A stretch of DNA of 64,000 nt from NCBI RefSeq assembly GCF_003628535.1, contig NZ_RBCI01000012.1, positions 1 to 64,000 on the forward strand. The letters run 5' to 3'. Position numbers and translations under genes: made by a program. This DNA comes from Flavisolibacter nicotianae. GTDB lineage: Bacteria; Bacteroidota; Bacteroidia; Chitinophagales; Chitinophagaceae. The notes below the pieces were generated by a model. That model had not been told where the DNA came from and searched no databases. It was given only the letters and a program-made list of their open reading frames with translations. This document shows positions 42,515 through 51,548 of this stretch, one piece after another (within the stretch, counting starts at the first letter, position 1; every line of letters starts with the position of its first letter).

Positions 42515-42742
42515 GTACTAAATTTGGTGTTCAATCCCTTGCCAGGCGATTTTCAGAACACTCCCATATTCATAGGCTCTAGCGATCCTGACCAGCATAT
42601 ACCCCTTGAAAGAATATACTCTACCACTAACCTACTAAAAGATATGAATGCGGCGGTTACAGAAAAGATTTATGTTACTATGGGACACACCATCAATCAG
42701 GATAAAATAGTCCAGGTAAAAAAACTGCTATTTACTACTTAA
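42515..42742 (+). pseudogene. phospholipase/carboxylesterase C-terminal fragment
   Basis: FQNTPIFIGSSDPDQHIPLERIYSTTNLLKDMNAA ... IYVTMGHTINQDKI corresponds to the C-terminus of alpha/beta hydrolases of the carboxylesterase type (catalytic Asp in SSDPDQ, His in MGHT). The nucleophile half is absent; the frame emerges directly from the end of repeat copy 3. It sits 10 bp before the cupin gene, which might once have been in its operon. Confidence 0.65.
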
Positions 42743-42752
42743 ATACAATGCT

Positions 42753-43109
42753 ATGTTTCCGGTAACAAGAGTATACAGCGATAGCAATGGTGATACAAGA
42801 TTTGAAGACATAGCCTTTCCATTGAAAGAGGCAGGCGACATTGGAAAATTATCAGAAGCCCTGCCCGTGAAGTCCATCATTTTTCGGGAAGTGGAAGCAT
42901 CCTATGATTATAATTTCCACAATGCTCCGCAAAAGCAGTACCTTATACTGATTGATGGCGGAATAGAAATTGAAACGACGTTGGGTGAAAAAAGGCGATT
43001 TCAGCCTGGCGAAGTGCTATTATTAGAAGATACTGAAGGAAAGGGCCACCGGACCAGAAACCTGGAACCAAAGGCGAGAAAATCCGTTTTTATCACGCTG
43101 CCTGATTAA
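42753..43109 (+). CDS. small cupin-like protein
   Basis: 118 residues, cytosolic. Cupin-type strands: KQYLILIDGGIEIETTLGEKRRFQPGEVLLLEDTEGKGHRTRNL. Only one of the usual metal histidines is clear (GKGHRTR), so it may be a non-metal cupin. It is first in a run of four co-directional genes (42753, 43184, 43591, 43932) spaced 38-74 bp apart, possibly one operon. Confidence 0.7.
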   Translation: MFPVTRVYSDSNGDTRFEDIAFPLKEAGDIGKLSEALPVKSIIFREVEASYDYNFHNAPQKQYLILIDGGIEIETTLGEKRRFQPGEVLLLEDTEGKGHRTRNLEPKARKSVFITLPD

Positions 43110-43183
43110 CGGAACCGCAAAGCTGCATTGACCGGTATATTGTATGCGCAGTATTTATTTTATTAACCTTAATTTTTTCAACC

Positions 43184-43528
43184 ATGATGCTAGACTGGAA
43201 TGAATATCAAAAGCAAATTGCTTCCAACAATGCGGAGATAGGCAGAGCCAACCACGAGATATTGAAAGGATACCGCGGACTTAGCAACGCAGGAAATGCT
43301 ACCAATTTACTTGGCCCAAAAGTAAGGGAGCTAATTGCCTTAGCGGTAGCCGTTACCCGACAATGTGATGGTTGTATTGTAACACACACGGATGCTGCCA
43401 TTAAAGAGGGTGCCACCAAAGAAGAAATTATTGAAGCACTGAGTGTAGCCGTAGCGGTAAATGCCGGAGCCGCTTTGATTTTTTCATCAAGGGTAATAGA
43501 TGCCTTCAATGCAAAAACTTCAGTGTAA
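43184..43528 (+). CDS. carboxymuconolactone decarboxylase / AhpD-like protein
   Basis: 114 residues. The AhpD-type active site is visible: GPKVRELIALAVAVTRQCDGCIVTHTDAAIKEGAT, with the redox pair CDGC and the His of the ExxxxxxCxxC-xxxH pattern. Family members are peroxidase partners or decarboxylases; with an intact CxxC a peroxidase or antioxidant role is more likely. It follows the cupin gene in the same probable operon. Confidence 0.9.
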   Translation: MMLDWNEYQKQIASNNAEIGRANHEILKGYRGLSNAGNATNLLGPKVRELIALAVAVTRQCDGCIVTHTDAAIKEGATKEEIIEALSVAVAVNAGAALIFSSRVIDAFNAKTSV

Positions 43529-43590
43529 TGTTATTAATGCCAAGTTTAAAAAGATGACTCGTCCTAAGCAATCTTCAAAAAAGATTTAAC

Positions 43591-43893
43591 ATGAATACCT
43601 ATTCAACTGTTTTTGATACCCTCAATTCACTGAAAGAGGAGGGCTATGTCTTAGACTTCAACCTGAAACCGGATTGTGTAGAATGTGTGTCCCCCGATAT
43701 AAAGCTATATCCGGAAGAATTCGTGATCGATAAGTTTTATCGTTTTGAAGGTGCCAGCAACCCGGATGACAATGCCATTATTTATGCGATATCATCAAAG
43801 GATGGACTGAAAGGTACCATAGTAGATGCTTACGGTGTCTATGCAGATAGCCTTACATCGGAGATGGTGAATAAATTAAAAATTGCCCGTTAA
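43591..43893 (+). CDS. conserved small Bacteroidota protein
   Basis: 100 residues, cytosolic, alpha/beta. The pattern MNTYSTVFDTLNSLKEEGYVLDFNLKPDCV ... FVIDKFYRFEGASNPDDNAIIYAISSKDGLKGTIVDAYGVYAD recurs in Bacteroidota genomes and is often labelled phosphoribosylpyrophosphate synthetase; nothing in it resembles that enzyme. Function unknown. Third gene of the probable operon. Confidence 0.75.
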   Translation: MNTYSTVFDTLNSLKEEGYVLDFNLKPDCVECVSPDIKLYPEEFVIDKFYRFEGASNPDDNAIIYAISSKDGLKGTIVDAYGVYADSLTSEMVNKLKIAR

Positions 43894-43931
43894 AGTCTAC
43901 AGCATTTTTACTTAACAATAAAACCAACAAA

Positions 43932-44504
43932 ATGAAACAGAAAACCTTCGGCTTCGTTTTTTCAGCAATGCTTGCAGGCATTTTGCTATTGTCTTGCAAT
44001 GACAATCGGAAATCAGAAACTAACGCTGACAATACAAAAACTGATAACACAGCTTCGACAAACAACGATCAACTAACGCAGGAAAGACTGAGACGTTTTG
44101 ATAGTCTCGACTTTCAATTTTACAGCCATCAAAAATGGGACAGCTTTGCTATAAGCCACGATGAGAACATCAAAGTATATTATCCTGACGGAACAGTTAC
44201 TACGGGTTTATATCCCAACCATATAAATATGCTGACACCGATGTTTGCGTTCGCACCAGATACGAAGATTACCAGCCACCCCGTAAAATTTGGAAGCGGC
44301 GACTGGACGGCCGTTATTGGCGAAATGGAAGGCACCTTCTCAAAACCGATGGACTTGGGTAATGGAAAGGTCATTCAACCCACCGGCAAAAAATTTAAAT
44401 TGAGCATGTCTACCATTGGCCATTGGAAAGATGGAAAAATGATTGAAGAATATTTGCATTGGGACAACCAGTCATTCATGAAGCAAATTGGTTTGGCGCA
44501 ATAA
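43932..44504 (+). CDS. SnoaL/NTF2-like lipoprotein
   Basis: 190 residues. Lipoprotein signal (MLAGILLLSC, Cys ~23, then NDNRKSE) and a low-complexity linker rich in Asn, Asp and Thr. The C-terminal ~130 residues have the NTF2/SnoaL-like pattern: FQFYSHQKWDSFAISHDENIKVYYPDGTVTTGLYPNHINML ... KGKMIEEYLHWDN-type ending. It is probably an envelope-bound ligand-binding or isomerase-like protein. Last gene of the run; a hairpin (about 44509-44530) just after it may terminate transcription. Confidence 0.8.
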   Translation: MKQKTFGFVFSAMLAGILLLSCNDNRKSETNADNTKTDNTASTNNDQLTQERLRRFDSLDFQFYSHQKWDSFAISHDENIKVYYPDGTVTTGLYPNHINMLTPMFAFAPDTKITSHPVKFGSGDWTAVIGEMEGTFSKPMDLGNGKVIQPTGKKFKLSMSTIGHWKDGKMIEEYLHWDNQSFMKQIGLAQ

Positions 44505-44531
44505 GCGCCGGAAGATGTTTTACATCTTGCG

Positions 44532-44815
44532 GTGCAAGGGATTGACTGATTTTGAAACTTACTCTGTGGATCCTGAGGGACTTGAATCTTTTCAGGTAAG
44601 TAGTTGTTGATTAGTAAATTACACTTGCAAAAAAGAAATAGGTGACACGAGGGTGAACGACCCGCGTTTTGCTTCGTTTCAGCTCGTTTTGAGAACTGTC
44701 TCGAAGATAATGGCTCTTTCTCCAGAAACAAAAGCTTCGATACACCGAAGGTCGCATTGCTCTATTTTGCCAGTGATGTTCAACGAGGAAATCATCTAAG
44801 AGATCCACTATTCAA
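44532..44815 (+). repeat. dispersed repeat, copy 4
   Basis: Full copy beginning GTGCAAGGGATTGACTGATTTTG. Its 3' module differs from copies 2-3: hairpin CTTCGATACACCGAAG (44735-44751) and a second stem CTC/GAG around TATTTTGCCAGTGATG. It ends near the 3' end of the minus-strand SRPBCC gene at 44834. Confidence 0.75.
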
Positions 44816-44833
44816 TAACTTGCCGGGCTGGTA

Positions 44834-45316
44834 TTATGAAAGCGTCGTTTTTGGAGAATCCACAACTGTCACTCCGGAACGCAATGCCTCCGCAAGTCTC
44901 TCATGTATGTATTGTGTCCATACCGGTGCGCAAGTGTCGTAACAATCAAACTCTGGAACTAACCCAGCGTGAGTGAAAACAATTTTGGTTTTGTCCTCTT
45001 GGCGAAAAATCTCAAAACACATCTTCGTTCCCTTCCATTCATCTTTTTTTCTTACAAAGCTGAGACTTGCATCTGTCACAAGCCAAACCAACTTTTTTCC
45101 TGGTATCAGTTCTACCAGTTTCTGTTTTGTGTGATGAACCCCGCCACCAGCACGAAAGCTGAATTCATCTCCTGTTTTTTCGGAGGCTCCTTCAAACTTT
45201 TCATCAAATAATCCCGACCACCATGCTCTTACATTTAAGATGGTCTTGTACACTTCTTCCGGTGTGCGTTCCACCAAAATGGTGGTCGTGAAATCCTGGC
45301 TTTTCATTTTTTGCAT
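44834..45316 (-). CDS. SRPBCC (AHSA1-like) protein
   Basis: 160 residues. The AHSA1/START-like pattern is visible: TTTILVERTPEEVYKTILNVRAWWSGLFDEKFEG, GKKLVWLVTDASLSFV, TKIVFTHAGLVPEFDCYD. Such proteins bind hydrophobic ligands. The ATG at 45316 abuts the stop of the upstream SRPBCC gene; a second ATG (45307) may be used instead. Together they form a two-gene minus-strand operon divergent from the GlxA-type regulator. Confidence 0.85.
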   Translation of the reverse strand: MQKMKSQDFTTTILVERTPEEVYKTILNVRAWWSGLFDEKFEGASEKTGDEFSFRAGGGVHHTKQKLVELIPGKKLVWLVTDASLSFVRKKDEWKGTKMCFEIFRQEDKTKIVFTHAGLVPEFDCYDTCAPVWTQYIHERLAEALRSGVTVVDSPKTTLS

Positions 45317-45775
45317 TTAATTCCAGTTATCAATTTTAATATCATCGGGTGAAGGTCTCCCTTTGCCTGTTTCCACATAATCCCGAAGGCTTAAAAGGAA
45401 CACGGCCCACTTCATGCTGCAATGCGCAGTGAACTCAATGGCTTCCTGCCAGTTCCTGTGTCCAAATACGATGATCGTCTGATCGTCCTGTTGTGACAGA
45501 TCAAACGTAAGATCCGTTCCGATCCATTCATCAGGCCCATCAACACATTGCCACTTTACATTATTTGGTGGATTCAGTTCCTTTACTTCCATTACCATTT
45601 GCCCTTTTACCTCGCCTTCCTTTGTGCGGAACGTGAATTTGATCCTTCCGCCCTTTTTTTCCTCACCTTCCACTTCTTCTGTCCACCAGTTGGCAAGACC
45701 GTCTATTGTTGATAGGGCGTTGTAAACCTTGTCTTGCGCTGACCTGATACCGATGCGATGAATGATGCTGACCAT
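45317..45775 (-). CDS. SRPBCC-domain protein
   Basis: 152 residues, START/AHSA1-like: MVSIIHRIGIRSAQDKVYNALSTIDGLANWWTEEVEGE, NVKWQCVDGPDEWIGTDLTFDLSQQDDQTIIVFGHRNW, MKWAVFLLSLRDYVETGKGRPSPDD. It is the first gene of a minus-strand pair with the SRPBCC gene at 44834. Ligand unknown. It is transcribed divergently from the AraC-type regulator at 45929, which is 150 bp away and may control it. Confidence 0.85.
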   Translation of the reverse strand: MVSIIHRIGIRSAQDKVYNALSTIDGLANWWTEEVEGEEKKGGRIKFTFRTKEGEVKGQMVMEVKELNPPNNVKWQCVDGPDEWIGTDLTFDLSQQDDQTIIVFGHRNWQEAIEFTAHCSMKWAVFLLSLRDYVETGKGRPSPDDIKIDNWN

Positions 45776-45883
45776 GAGTTACGTTTTATTGATTCCTATT
45801 TTGTTATTTCTCTTTAAATATCAGATGTAAACTTACCTCCCATTTATGGCTTTAAGTGGTGGTGAAATGGACATTCTGACGGG

Positions 45884-45914
45884 TTGATTTGGACAGGGCA
45901 TGTGCTTATTTTTG
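45884..45914 (+). promoter_or_regulatory. promoter of the GlxA-type regulator
   Basis: TATTTTTG (45907-45914) matches the -7 consensus TAnnTTTG, with a TTG about 20 bp upstream (45884). The ATG is at 45929. Confidence 0.5.
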
Positions 45915-45928
45915 CGTAAAGTTCTTGC

Positions 45929-46921
45929 ATGAAGCATCTCACCATCGTTGTACCTGAAGGAGAAGGAAACAACATCAGCAGCATCGTTGGCAGTTATAAA
46001 ATATTTACAAGAGCCAATGCTTACCAGAAGGAATCAGGAGGAAGAGCGCTGTTTAAAATTGAAGTAGCCGGTACTGCTAAGAAGGTGGAATACCATGATG
46101 GATTGTTTTCCGTAAAACCGCATACACATATTTCAGCCATCGCGAAGACCGATCTCATAATCATTCCTTCCCTGAATCACAATTATCAAAAAGCAGTGAA
46201 GAGAAACGTGCCACTGGTCCGTTGGATTGAACAGCAATACAGAAATGGCGCGGAGGTTGCCAGTATTTGCACCGGCGCCTTTTTACTGGCTGCTTCCGGT
46301 TTGCTTGATGGTGGCATCTGCTCCACCAATTGGGCGGTGACTGACAGTTTCAGGAAGATGTTTCCTGCAGTGCATTTGCAGGTTGATAAACTGATCACTG
46401 ACGAAAAAGGAATTTATACCAGTGGCGGCGCTTATTCTTTTTTGAATTTGATCCTTTACCTGGTGGAAAAATATTATGGCAGGCAAACCGCCATTTACTG
46501 CTCAAAAGTCTTCCAGATTGAGATGGACCGGCAAAGTCAGTCACCTTTCATCATATTCAAGGGCCTGAAATCACACGGTGATGAAGTGATAAAGCAGGCA
46601 CAGGCTTATATCGAAAGCCATTGGAATGAAAAAATATCAATGGAACGGTTATCCACTACGTATGCAGTTGGCAGAAGAAACTTTGACCGGAGATTTATAA
46701 AAGCCACTGGCAATACGCCTGTCGAATACTTGCAACGGGTGAGAATTGAAGCGGCAAAAAAAGCTTTTGAGGCTACCAGGAAAAATGTGAATGAAGTCAT
46801 GTATGACGTTGGTTATACAGATCCAAAAGCGTTTCGTGACGTCTTCCGGAGGATAACAGGTTTATCTCCTCTGGAATATCGTAGTAAATACAACAAGGAT
46901 AGATTTGAGTTAATGAATTGA
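45929..46921 (+). CDS. GlxA-type transcriptional regulator (DJ-1/PfpI + AraC)
   Basis: 330 residues. The N-terminal DJ-1/PfpI-like domain (~1-185) has the nucleophile-elbow region VASICTGAFLLAASGLLDG with Cys in the usual place. The C-terminal AraC HTH (~225-320): QAQAYIESHWNEKISMERLSTTYAVGRRNFDRRFIKATGNTPVEYLQRVRIEAAKKAFE ... VGYTDPKAFRDVFRRITGLSPLEYR. The family senses small molecules and regulates nearby genes; the divergent SRPBCC pair is the obvious candidate. Confidence 0.9.
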   Translation: MKHLTIVVPEGEGNNISSIVGSYKIFTRANAYQKESGGRALFKIEVAGTAKKVEYHDGLFSVKPHTHISAIAKTDLIIIPSLNHNYQKAVKRNVPLVRWIEQQYRNGAEVASICTGAFLLAASGLLDGGICSTNWAVTDSFRKMFPAVHLQVDKLITDEKGIYTSGGAYSFLNLILYLVEKYYGRQTAIYCSKVFQIEMDRQSQSPFIIFKGLKSHGDEVIKQAQAYIESHWNEKISMERLSTTYAVGRRNFDRRFIKATGNTPVEYLQRVRIEAAKKAFEATRKNVNEVMYDVGYTDPKAFRDVFRRITGLSPLEYRSKYNKDRFELMN

Positions 46922-47075
46922 CCGCAAGGCGTGGTATGACCAGTGGTATTCCTGCTTTCAACAAATTCGTTGTGCTGCTTTGTTTGTCGCAGTCAGCCTT
47001 TCTTTTGTCGCTTTCAAACAGCATCAATCTGGAGGATAAAAAATATGTTTGTTGCAACAAACCAATTCCTTTCAA

Positions 47076-47516
47076 ATGAAGTCAGTTTTTGAACAATCAA
47101 CAAGAGAAGAGGTGATCCACAGGATTCATTCACTTAGTGAAGATAGCACAGCCCAATGGGGTAAAATGAGTGTCTGTCAGATGCTGAAACACTGCATTCT
47201 TTGGGAAGAAATGTTGCTGGGCAAAAAACAATACCGCCAGTCTCTTCTTGGGCGTCTGTTTGGGAAAATAGCCTTGAAGGATATGCTGAAAGATGAACCG
47301 ATGAAGCGGAACTTACCGACGGTTCCCTCGTTCAGAATAAAAGGAGGCGGCAATGTCGCAGCCGCAAAAGCTGAATGGATCAACCTTCTTGCAGAACACG
47401 GCAGACGGCAGAACGCCGGCTTTGTCCATCCATTTTTTGGTAAGCTCACTGCGGAGCAAGCCGGCCGCATGGCCTATAAACACATCGACCACCATCTGCG
47501 GCAATTCAATTGTTAA
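47076..47516 (+). CDS. DUF1569 (DinB-like) protein
   Basis: 146 residues from ATG at 47076 (an upstream in-frame start at 47049 is less likely). The pattern FEQSTREEVIHRIHSLSEDSTAQWGKMSVCQMLKHCILWEEMLLGKK ... HPFFGKLTAEQAGRMAYKHIDHHLRQF is DUF1569, a DinB-like four-helix bundle with metal-binding His residues (HC near 40 and HIDHH at the end). Metal-dependent enzyme or thiol-transferase-like; role unknown. Confidence 0.85.
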   Translation: MKSVFEQSTREEVIHRIHSLSEDSTAQWGKMSVCQMLKHCILWEEMLLGKKQYRQSLLGRLFGKIALKDMLKDEPMKRNLPTVPSFRIKGGGNVAAAKAEWINLLAEHGRRQNAGFVHPFFGKLTAEQAGRMAYKHIDHHLRQFNC

Positions 47517-47687
47517 ATCAGTGTGGCGAAGCTGTACTGGACAGGACGTTTAGGTGAAGCGTCAAAGCAGAACTGAAATGATAAGGGTTGTCTGTGTGTT
47601 GCAAGTTGTTGTTCGTTGAGTTTTCACTTCTCAAACTGATTTTTTGGTGAATTTGATTGCTGGTTGTTCTTCACGAAATCAGCACAC

Positions 47688-48560
47688 ATGAATGCACTTC
47701 TAAAAACAGGACAGATCTTTTACGGAACAGGCATCATCGCTTACGGGATACAGCAATTGGTTATTTTAGATTTCAGACCACAGATACTCCCGGCCTTTCC
47801 TTTCTGGGCACACCAACACAGTGTCTTTGCCATTGTCACGGGACTTGCCATGGTCCTGTTGGGAGGAGTGATCACCGGCATGTTGAAGACGAAATCCCTG
47901 GCGCCAGGGAATGTCTGCCTGTACGTTGGACTTTATTTTTTTGTGCTTATCCTCACTTGCCAAATTCCTTACTTGCTGTTTATTTACCCGCACAAACTTT
48001 CTCATCTTGGGTCATGGGGTGATTTGCTGAAAGAACTGGCTTTTTGCGGAGGTGCTTTTGTCCTCGCCGGTTCTTACAAAAAGGAAATCTCATCAGGCCG
48101 GGAAGGGCATTCGTTCAATCTGTTAATTGCAAAGTTGGCTCCCGTTGGACGATTGTTCTTTTGCACAACCATGTTCCTCTTTGGGTGTTGCCATTTTGCG
48201 TACAGCCAGTTTATTTCCCTAATGGTACCGAAGTGGTTGGGCATGCCTGAATTCTGGACCTATTTTGGAGGCGTTGCCCTGATCGGAGCTGGCTTTACTA
48301 TCGCCTTAAAGCTGTTTTTAAAGCCAGTTGCCTTGTTGTTGGCCACCATGCTTTTCCTTTGGTTCTTTCTCGTTCATGTTCCAGGCGCTATTGCGAATCC
48401 TGCTGCCGGAAACGGAAATGCCATCGTTAGTGCTTTTGATGCCCTTCTTTTCTGCGGGGTGGCATTGGTGCTCTCACAAACAAACAAGCACCCAGAGAAC
48501 AAAGTCGCGAAAGCCAGTTGGCCCAGTAATACTGTGGAAAAAAGTCGTATCCGGGTCTGA
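47688..48560 (+). CDS. DoxX-like multi-pass membrane protein
   Basis: 290 residues from ATG at 47688. Seven or eight hydrophobic segments; RLFFCTTMFLFGCCHFAYSQFISLMVPKWLGMPEFWTYFGGVALIGAGFTIAL matches the DoxX-like/DUF6790 style. Inner-membrane protein of unknown function, sometimes linked to redox or quinone metabolism. The next gene (histidine kinase) starts 144 bp downstream. Confidence 0.7.
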   Translation: MNALLKTGQIFYGTGIIAYGIQQLVILDFRPQILPAFPFWAHQHSVFAIVTGLAMVLLGGVITGMLKTKSLAPGNVCLYVGLYFFVLILTCQIPYLLFIYPHKLSHLGSWGDLLKELAFCGGAFVLAGSYKKEISSGREGHSFNLLIAKLAPVGRLFFCTTMFLFGCCHFAYSQFISLMVPKWLGMPEFWTYFGGVALIGAGFTIALKLFLKPVALLLATMLFLWFFLVHVPGAIANPAAGNGNAIVSAFDALLFCGVALVLSQTNKHPENKVAKASWPSNTVEKSRIRV

Positions 48561-48703
48561 AGAACTTTGGAGAGGCAATAAGCCAAATTTCGTTTTAGAT
48601 ACTGTTCTTCGTTGAACAAAAAAGAATGCTGTTTATGCTTTCGGGAGAGTTGTTTGCAGATTTGTTGTATCGATGTGTCTTTTTTGCTGAAATTTAATTC
48701 CTC

Positions 48704-49777
48704 ATGAAAAAAATCGGCTTACACCTGGCTTTCTGGAGCCTTTATTTTGTTCAGGATGTGCTCCTGATTTTTTTTGTGAATTTGACCCGGCTGCCAAAGC
48801 CTACTCCAATTGATTTTGCCTTCGCTGCTGTCAACTGCCTGGTCATCCTGTTGCCAAAATTATTGTTCACTTATTTTGTTCTTTGGGTCTTACTGAAACA
48901 ATTGGCCAGCAGGGCTGATTACAAGAGAGGCATCGTTACGGCTGTTTTTGCCCTACTGTTCACCATCTTCCTTTACAGGACACTCGTGGTGTATGTTGTC
49001 AATCCTTTTATCTATCACTGGAATGATGGTCATACCATCTTTTACCCATTGGGACTTCTTGTGGCACTGATGGATATCGGGTTTGTTTCGGGTGCAGCCA
49101 TTGTCATCAAACAAGTGCGGCTGCAGGCTGCTGCCAGGGAAAGAGAAAAAAGCCTGGTGCGGGAGAAACTGGAGGCAGAGTTGAAATTTCTTCGCAACCA
49201 GACCAATCCGCATTTTTTGTTCAATACATTGAACAACATCTATGCACTGGCAAGGAAAAAATCCGACCAGACGCCTGAAGTGGTGATGAAATTATCCAAG
49301 CTGCTGCGGTTTATGCTGTACGAGAGTGCAAAGCCATTGATAAAAATTGGAGAGGAGGTAAAGATACTGGATGATTATATTGAACTGGAAAAGCTCCGGT
49401 ACAACAGCCGGCTGACGGTTAACTTTTACCGGGAAATAGACAACAGCAATGAAGAAATCTCACCGTTGCTGCTGCTTCCTTTTGTAGAAAACGCATTTAA
49501 ACATGGTCCTGGAGAAAGTCATTTTGATTCATCAATTCACATTGAGCTGATTGTTCAAAACGGCAGCCTGGCTTTTACAATAGAGAACACGAAGGAAAAA
49601 TCGGGGTCGAATGGCGTAAATGAAAACATCGGGTTGAGAAACGTAAAGCGGCAGCTGGAGCTAATGTACCCGGGCTACAGCCTGCAGGTCAACAACGAAG
49701 ACGCTCTTTTTAGCGTTTCACTTTTCGTTAATTTAAAAGCGCATGAAAAAAATCAGTTGTCTTATTCTGGAAGATGA
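48704..49777 (+). CDS. LytS/YehU-type sensor histidine kinase
   Basis: 357 residues. Four N-terminal membrane helices (~1-135), a short coiled coil, then the His_kinase domain with the phospho-acceptor H170 in QTNPHFLFNTLNN and an HATPase N-box PFVENAFKHG and G-box NIGLRNVKRQLELMYP. It overlaps the response-regulator gene by 35 bp, a typical LytS-LytTR pair. The signal sensed is unknown; no periplasmic domain is present. Confidence 0.95.
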   Translation: MKKIGLHLAFWSLYFVQDVLLIFFVNLTRLPKPTPIDFAFAAVNCLVILLPKLLFTYFVLWVLLKQLASRADYKRGIVTAVFALLFTIFLYRTLVVYVVNPFIYHWNDGHTIFYPLGLLVALMDIGFVSGAAIVIKQVRLQAAAREREKSLVREKLEAELKFLRNQTNPHFLFNTLNNIYALARKKSDQTPEVVMKLSKLLRFMLYESAKPLIKIGEEVKILDDYIELEKLRYNSRLTVNFYREIDNSNEEISPLLLLPFVENAFKHGPGESHFDSSIHIELIVQNGSLAFTIENTKEKSGSNGVNENIGLRNVKRQLELMYPGYSLQVNNEDALFSVSLFVNLKAHEKNQLSYSGR

Positions 49778-50462
49778 GCCCCTGGCTGCGGAAGTGCTGG
49801 AAGATTATATCAACCAGGTTCCGTTTCTTGAATTGAAGGCCAAGTGCGTCGATGCTATTTATGCGCTGGAGATCTTGCAAAAGCAAACGATTGACCTTAT
49901 GTTCCTGGATATTCATCTGCCAAAGCTGAAAGGCCTTGATTTTATCAGGACATTGCAGCATCCCCCGAAAGTCATCGTTACAACGGCCTACCAGGAATAT
50001 GCCCTGCAGGGATATGAGTTGAACGTGGTGGATTACCTTTTAAAACCCATTGAATGGCCCCGCTTTTTGATGGCCGTAAACAAACTGCAACAGGCGATTC
50101 AGGTCACTAGCCATGCTCACCGTTCCGTTCCGGTTTCCGAAGAAAAAGCATACCTGTTTTTTAACGTCAATAAAAGAATGGTGAAGATTTTCCTGGATGA
50201 GATTCTGTACATCGAAAGCCTGAAGGAATATATCCGCATCACCACACCGCATAAATCCATTTTGACTAAATTCCAGTTAAACCAAATCGAAGAGCTTCTG
50301 ACCCGTCATCATTTCCTGCGCATACACCGGTCATTCATTGTTGCCAGGAATAAGATTGAAACCTTTTCTGCGACTGACGTTGAAATCGGCAGTAAGCTGC
50401 TGCCAATTGGAAGAAATTACAAAGAGCAGGTGATGGAAGTCCTGGAAGGAACCAAAGAATAG
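49743..50462 (+). CDS. LytTR-family response regulator
   Basis: 239 residues. Receiver domain with phospho-Asp D56 in LMFLDIHLP, acidic DEP near residue 11 and Lys in LLKPIEW. The C-terminal LytTR DNA-binding domain (~135-235): KRMVKIFLDEILYIESLKEYIRITTPHKSILTKFQLNQIEELL, HHFLRIHRSFIVARNKIETFSATDVEIGSKLLPIGRNY. Paired with the upstream kinase (35-bp overlap). Targets are unknown; the esterase gene 190 bp downstream is a candidate. Confidence 0.95.
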   Translation: MKKISCLILEDEPLAAEVLEDYINQVPFLELKAKCVDAIYALEILQKQTIDLMFLDIHLPKLKGLDFIRTLQHPPKVIVTTAYQEYALQGYELNVVDYLLKPIEWPRFLMAVNKLQQAIQVTSHAHRSVPVSEEKAYLFFNVNKRMVKIFLDEILYIESLKEYIRITTPHKSILTKFQLNQIEELLTRHHFLRIHRSFIVARNKIETFSATDVEIGSKLLPIGRNYKEQVMEVLEGTKE

Positions 50463-50648
50463 CCTTACCTAATGTCATCTCTTTTCCACGAAAACAGTTT
50501 TCTGTAGGATAATGTGTGTTGTTCAATGAATAGTTATAACACCGACTCAATCGGTCAGTAGATTGGCGAAATAAATCTGTACTAATGAACGAAAAAGTCG
50601 CCATCGGCGCTGACAGTCTTTCATCAAATCGTACAGGAACACTTAACT

Positions 50649-51524
50649 ATGAAACATTTTTTCATTATCACTTTGCTCTTCCTTGCCCTTCACGGGAACA
50701 CGCAAAACAATGGTTCGAAGACAACTGAAACCGGCAGACCGTTTATTCTTGGTGTTATCGAAGAATTGAAATCGGACGTACTGGGGGAGAAGCGGGTTTT
50801 GAACATCTATCTTCCGGAAGGATATCAAAAAGCCGACACGACAAGGTACCCGGTTGTTTATTTACTGGATGGGTCGGCGAACGAGGATTTCATTTATATT
50901 GCAGGACTATTCCAGTTCAACAGCTTTCTGTGGGTAGGCCGGGTGCCTCAATCCATTGTGGTAGGCATTGCAACCGTCGACAGGCGTCGGGATTTTACCT
51001 TCCCAACCACCATTGAAAAAGACCGGAAAAAGTACCAAACGGCCGGTCGTTCCGCCAATTTCATTTCATTTATCGAAAAGGAGCTTCAGCCCTTTATTGA
51101 AAGAAAATTCAATGTCAACAGCTCCAAAACAATCATTGGCCAGTCATTGGGTGGATTGTTGGCAACGGAGATCTTGTTCAAAAAGCCGCAATTGTTCAAT
51201 CAATACATCATTGTATCACCAAGCCTGTGGTGGGACAACGGCTCGCTGCTGGCAGGGGAACCGTTGTTGCTAAACAAAAGCTTCTCACTAAGGACGAAGA
51301 TTTATGTCGGCGTTGGAAAAGAAGGGCTGGTTCCCGGCGACAATCCACGCGTCATGGAAGTGGATGCCAATCTGTTGGCTGATAAATTAAAAGGAACCAA
51401 AAGCAAGGCTGTTTCGGTTTGGTTCGATTACCTGCCAAACGAGGACCATGGGACAATTCTTCACCAGGCTGTATCCAATGCGTTGCGCTTGCTAAATCCT
51501 GCCTTGTCAGAAAAGAAAAACTAA
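50649..51524 (+). CDS. exported esterase (Fes/IroE-like, PF00756-type)
   Basis: 291 residues with a signal peptide (MKHFFIITLLFLALHGNTQ). Esterase D-like fold: LNIYLPEGYQKADTTRYPVVYLLDGSANEDF, nucleophile S166 in IIGQSLGGLLATEIL, IIVSPSLWWDNG and the catalytic His in EDHGTILH. Family members hydrolyse siderophore or acyl esters in the periplasm. The membrane protein gene 51549 follows 25 bp later, so the two may be cotranscribed. Confidence 0.85.
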   Translation: MKHFFIITLLFLALHGNTQNNGSKTTETGRPFILGVIEELKSDVLGEKRVLNIYLPEGYQKADTTRYPVVYLLDGSANEDFIYIAGLFQFNSFLWVGRVPQSIVVGIATVDRRRDFTFPTTIEKDRKKYQTAGRSANFISFIEKELQPFIERKFNVNSSKTIIGQSLGGLLATEILFKKPQLFNQYIIVSPSLWWDNGSLLAGEPLLLNKSFSLRTKIYVGVGKEGLVPGDNPRVMEVDANLLADKLKGTKSKAVSVWFDYLPNEDHGTILHQAVSNALRLLNPALSEKKN

Positions 51525-51548
51525 ACCCAGCCCATCAAAAACAGCAGC

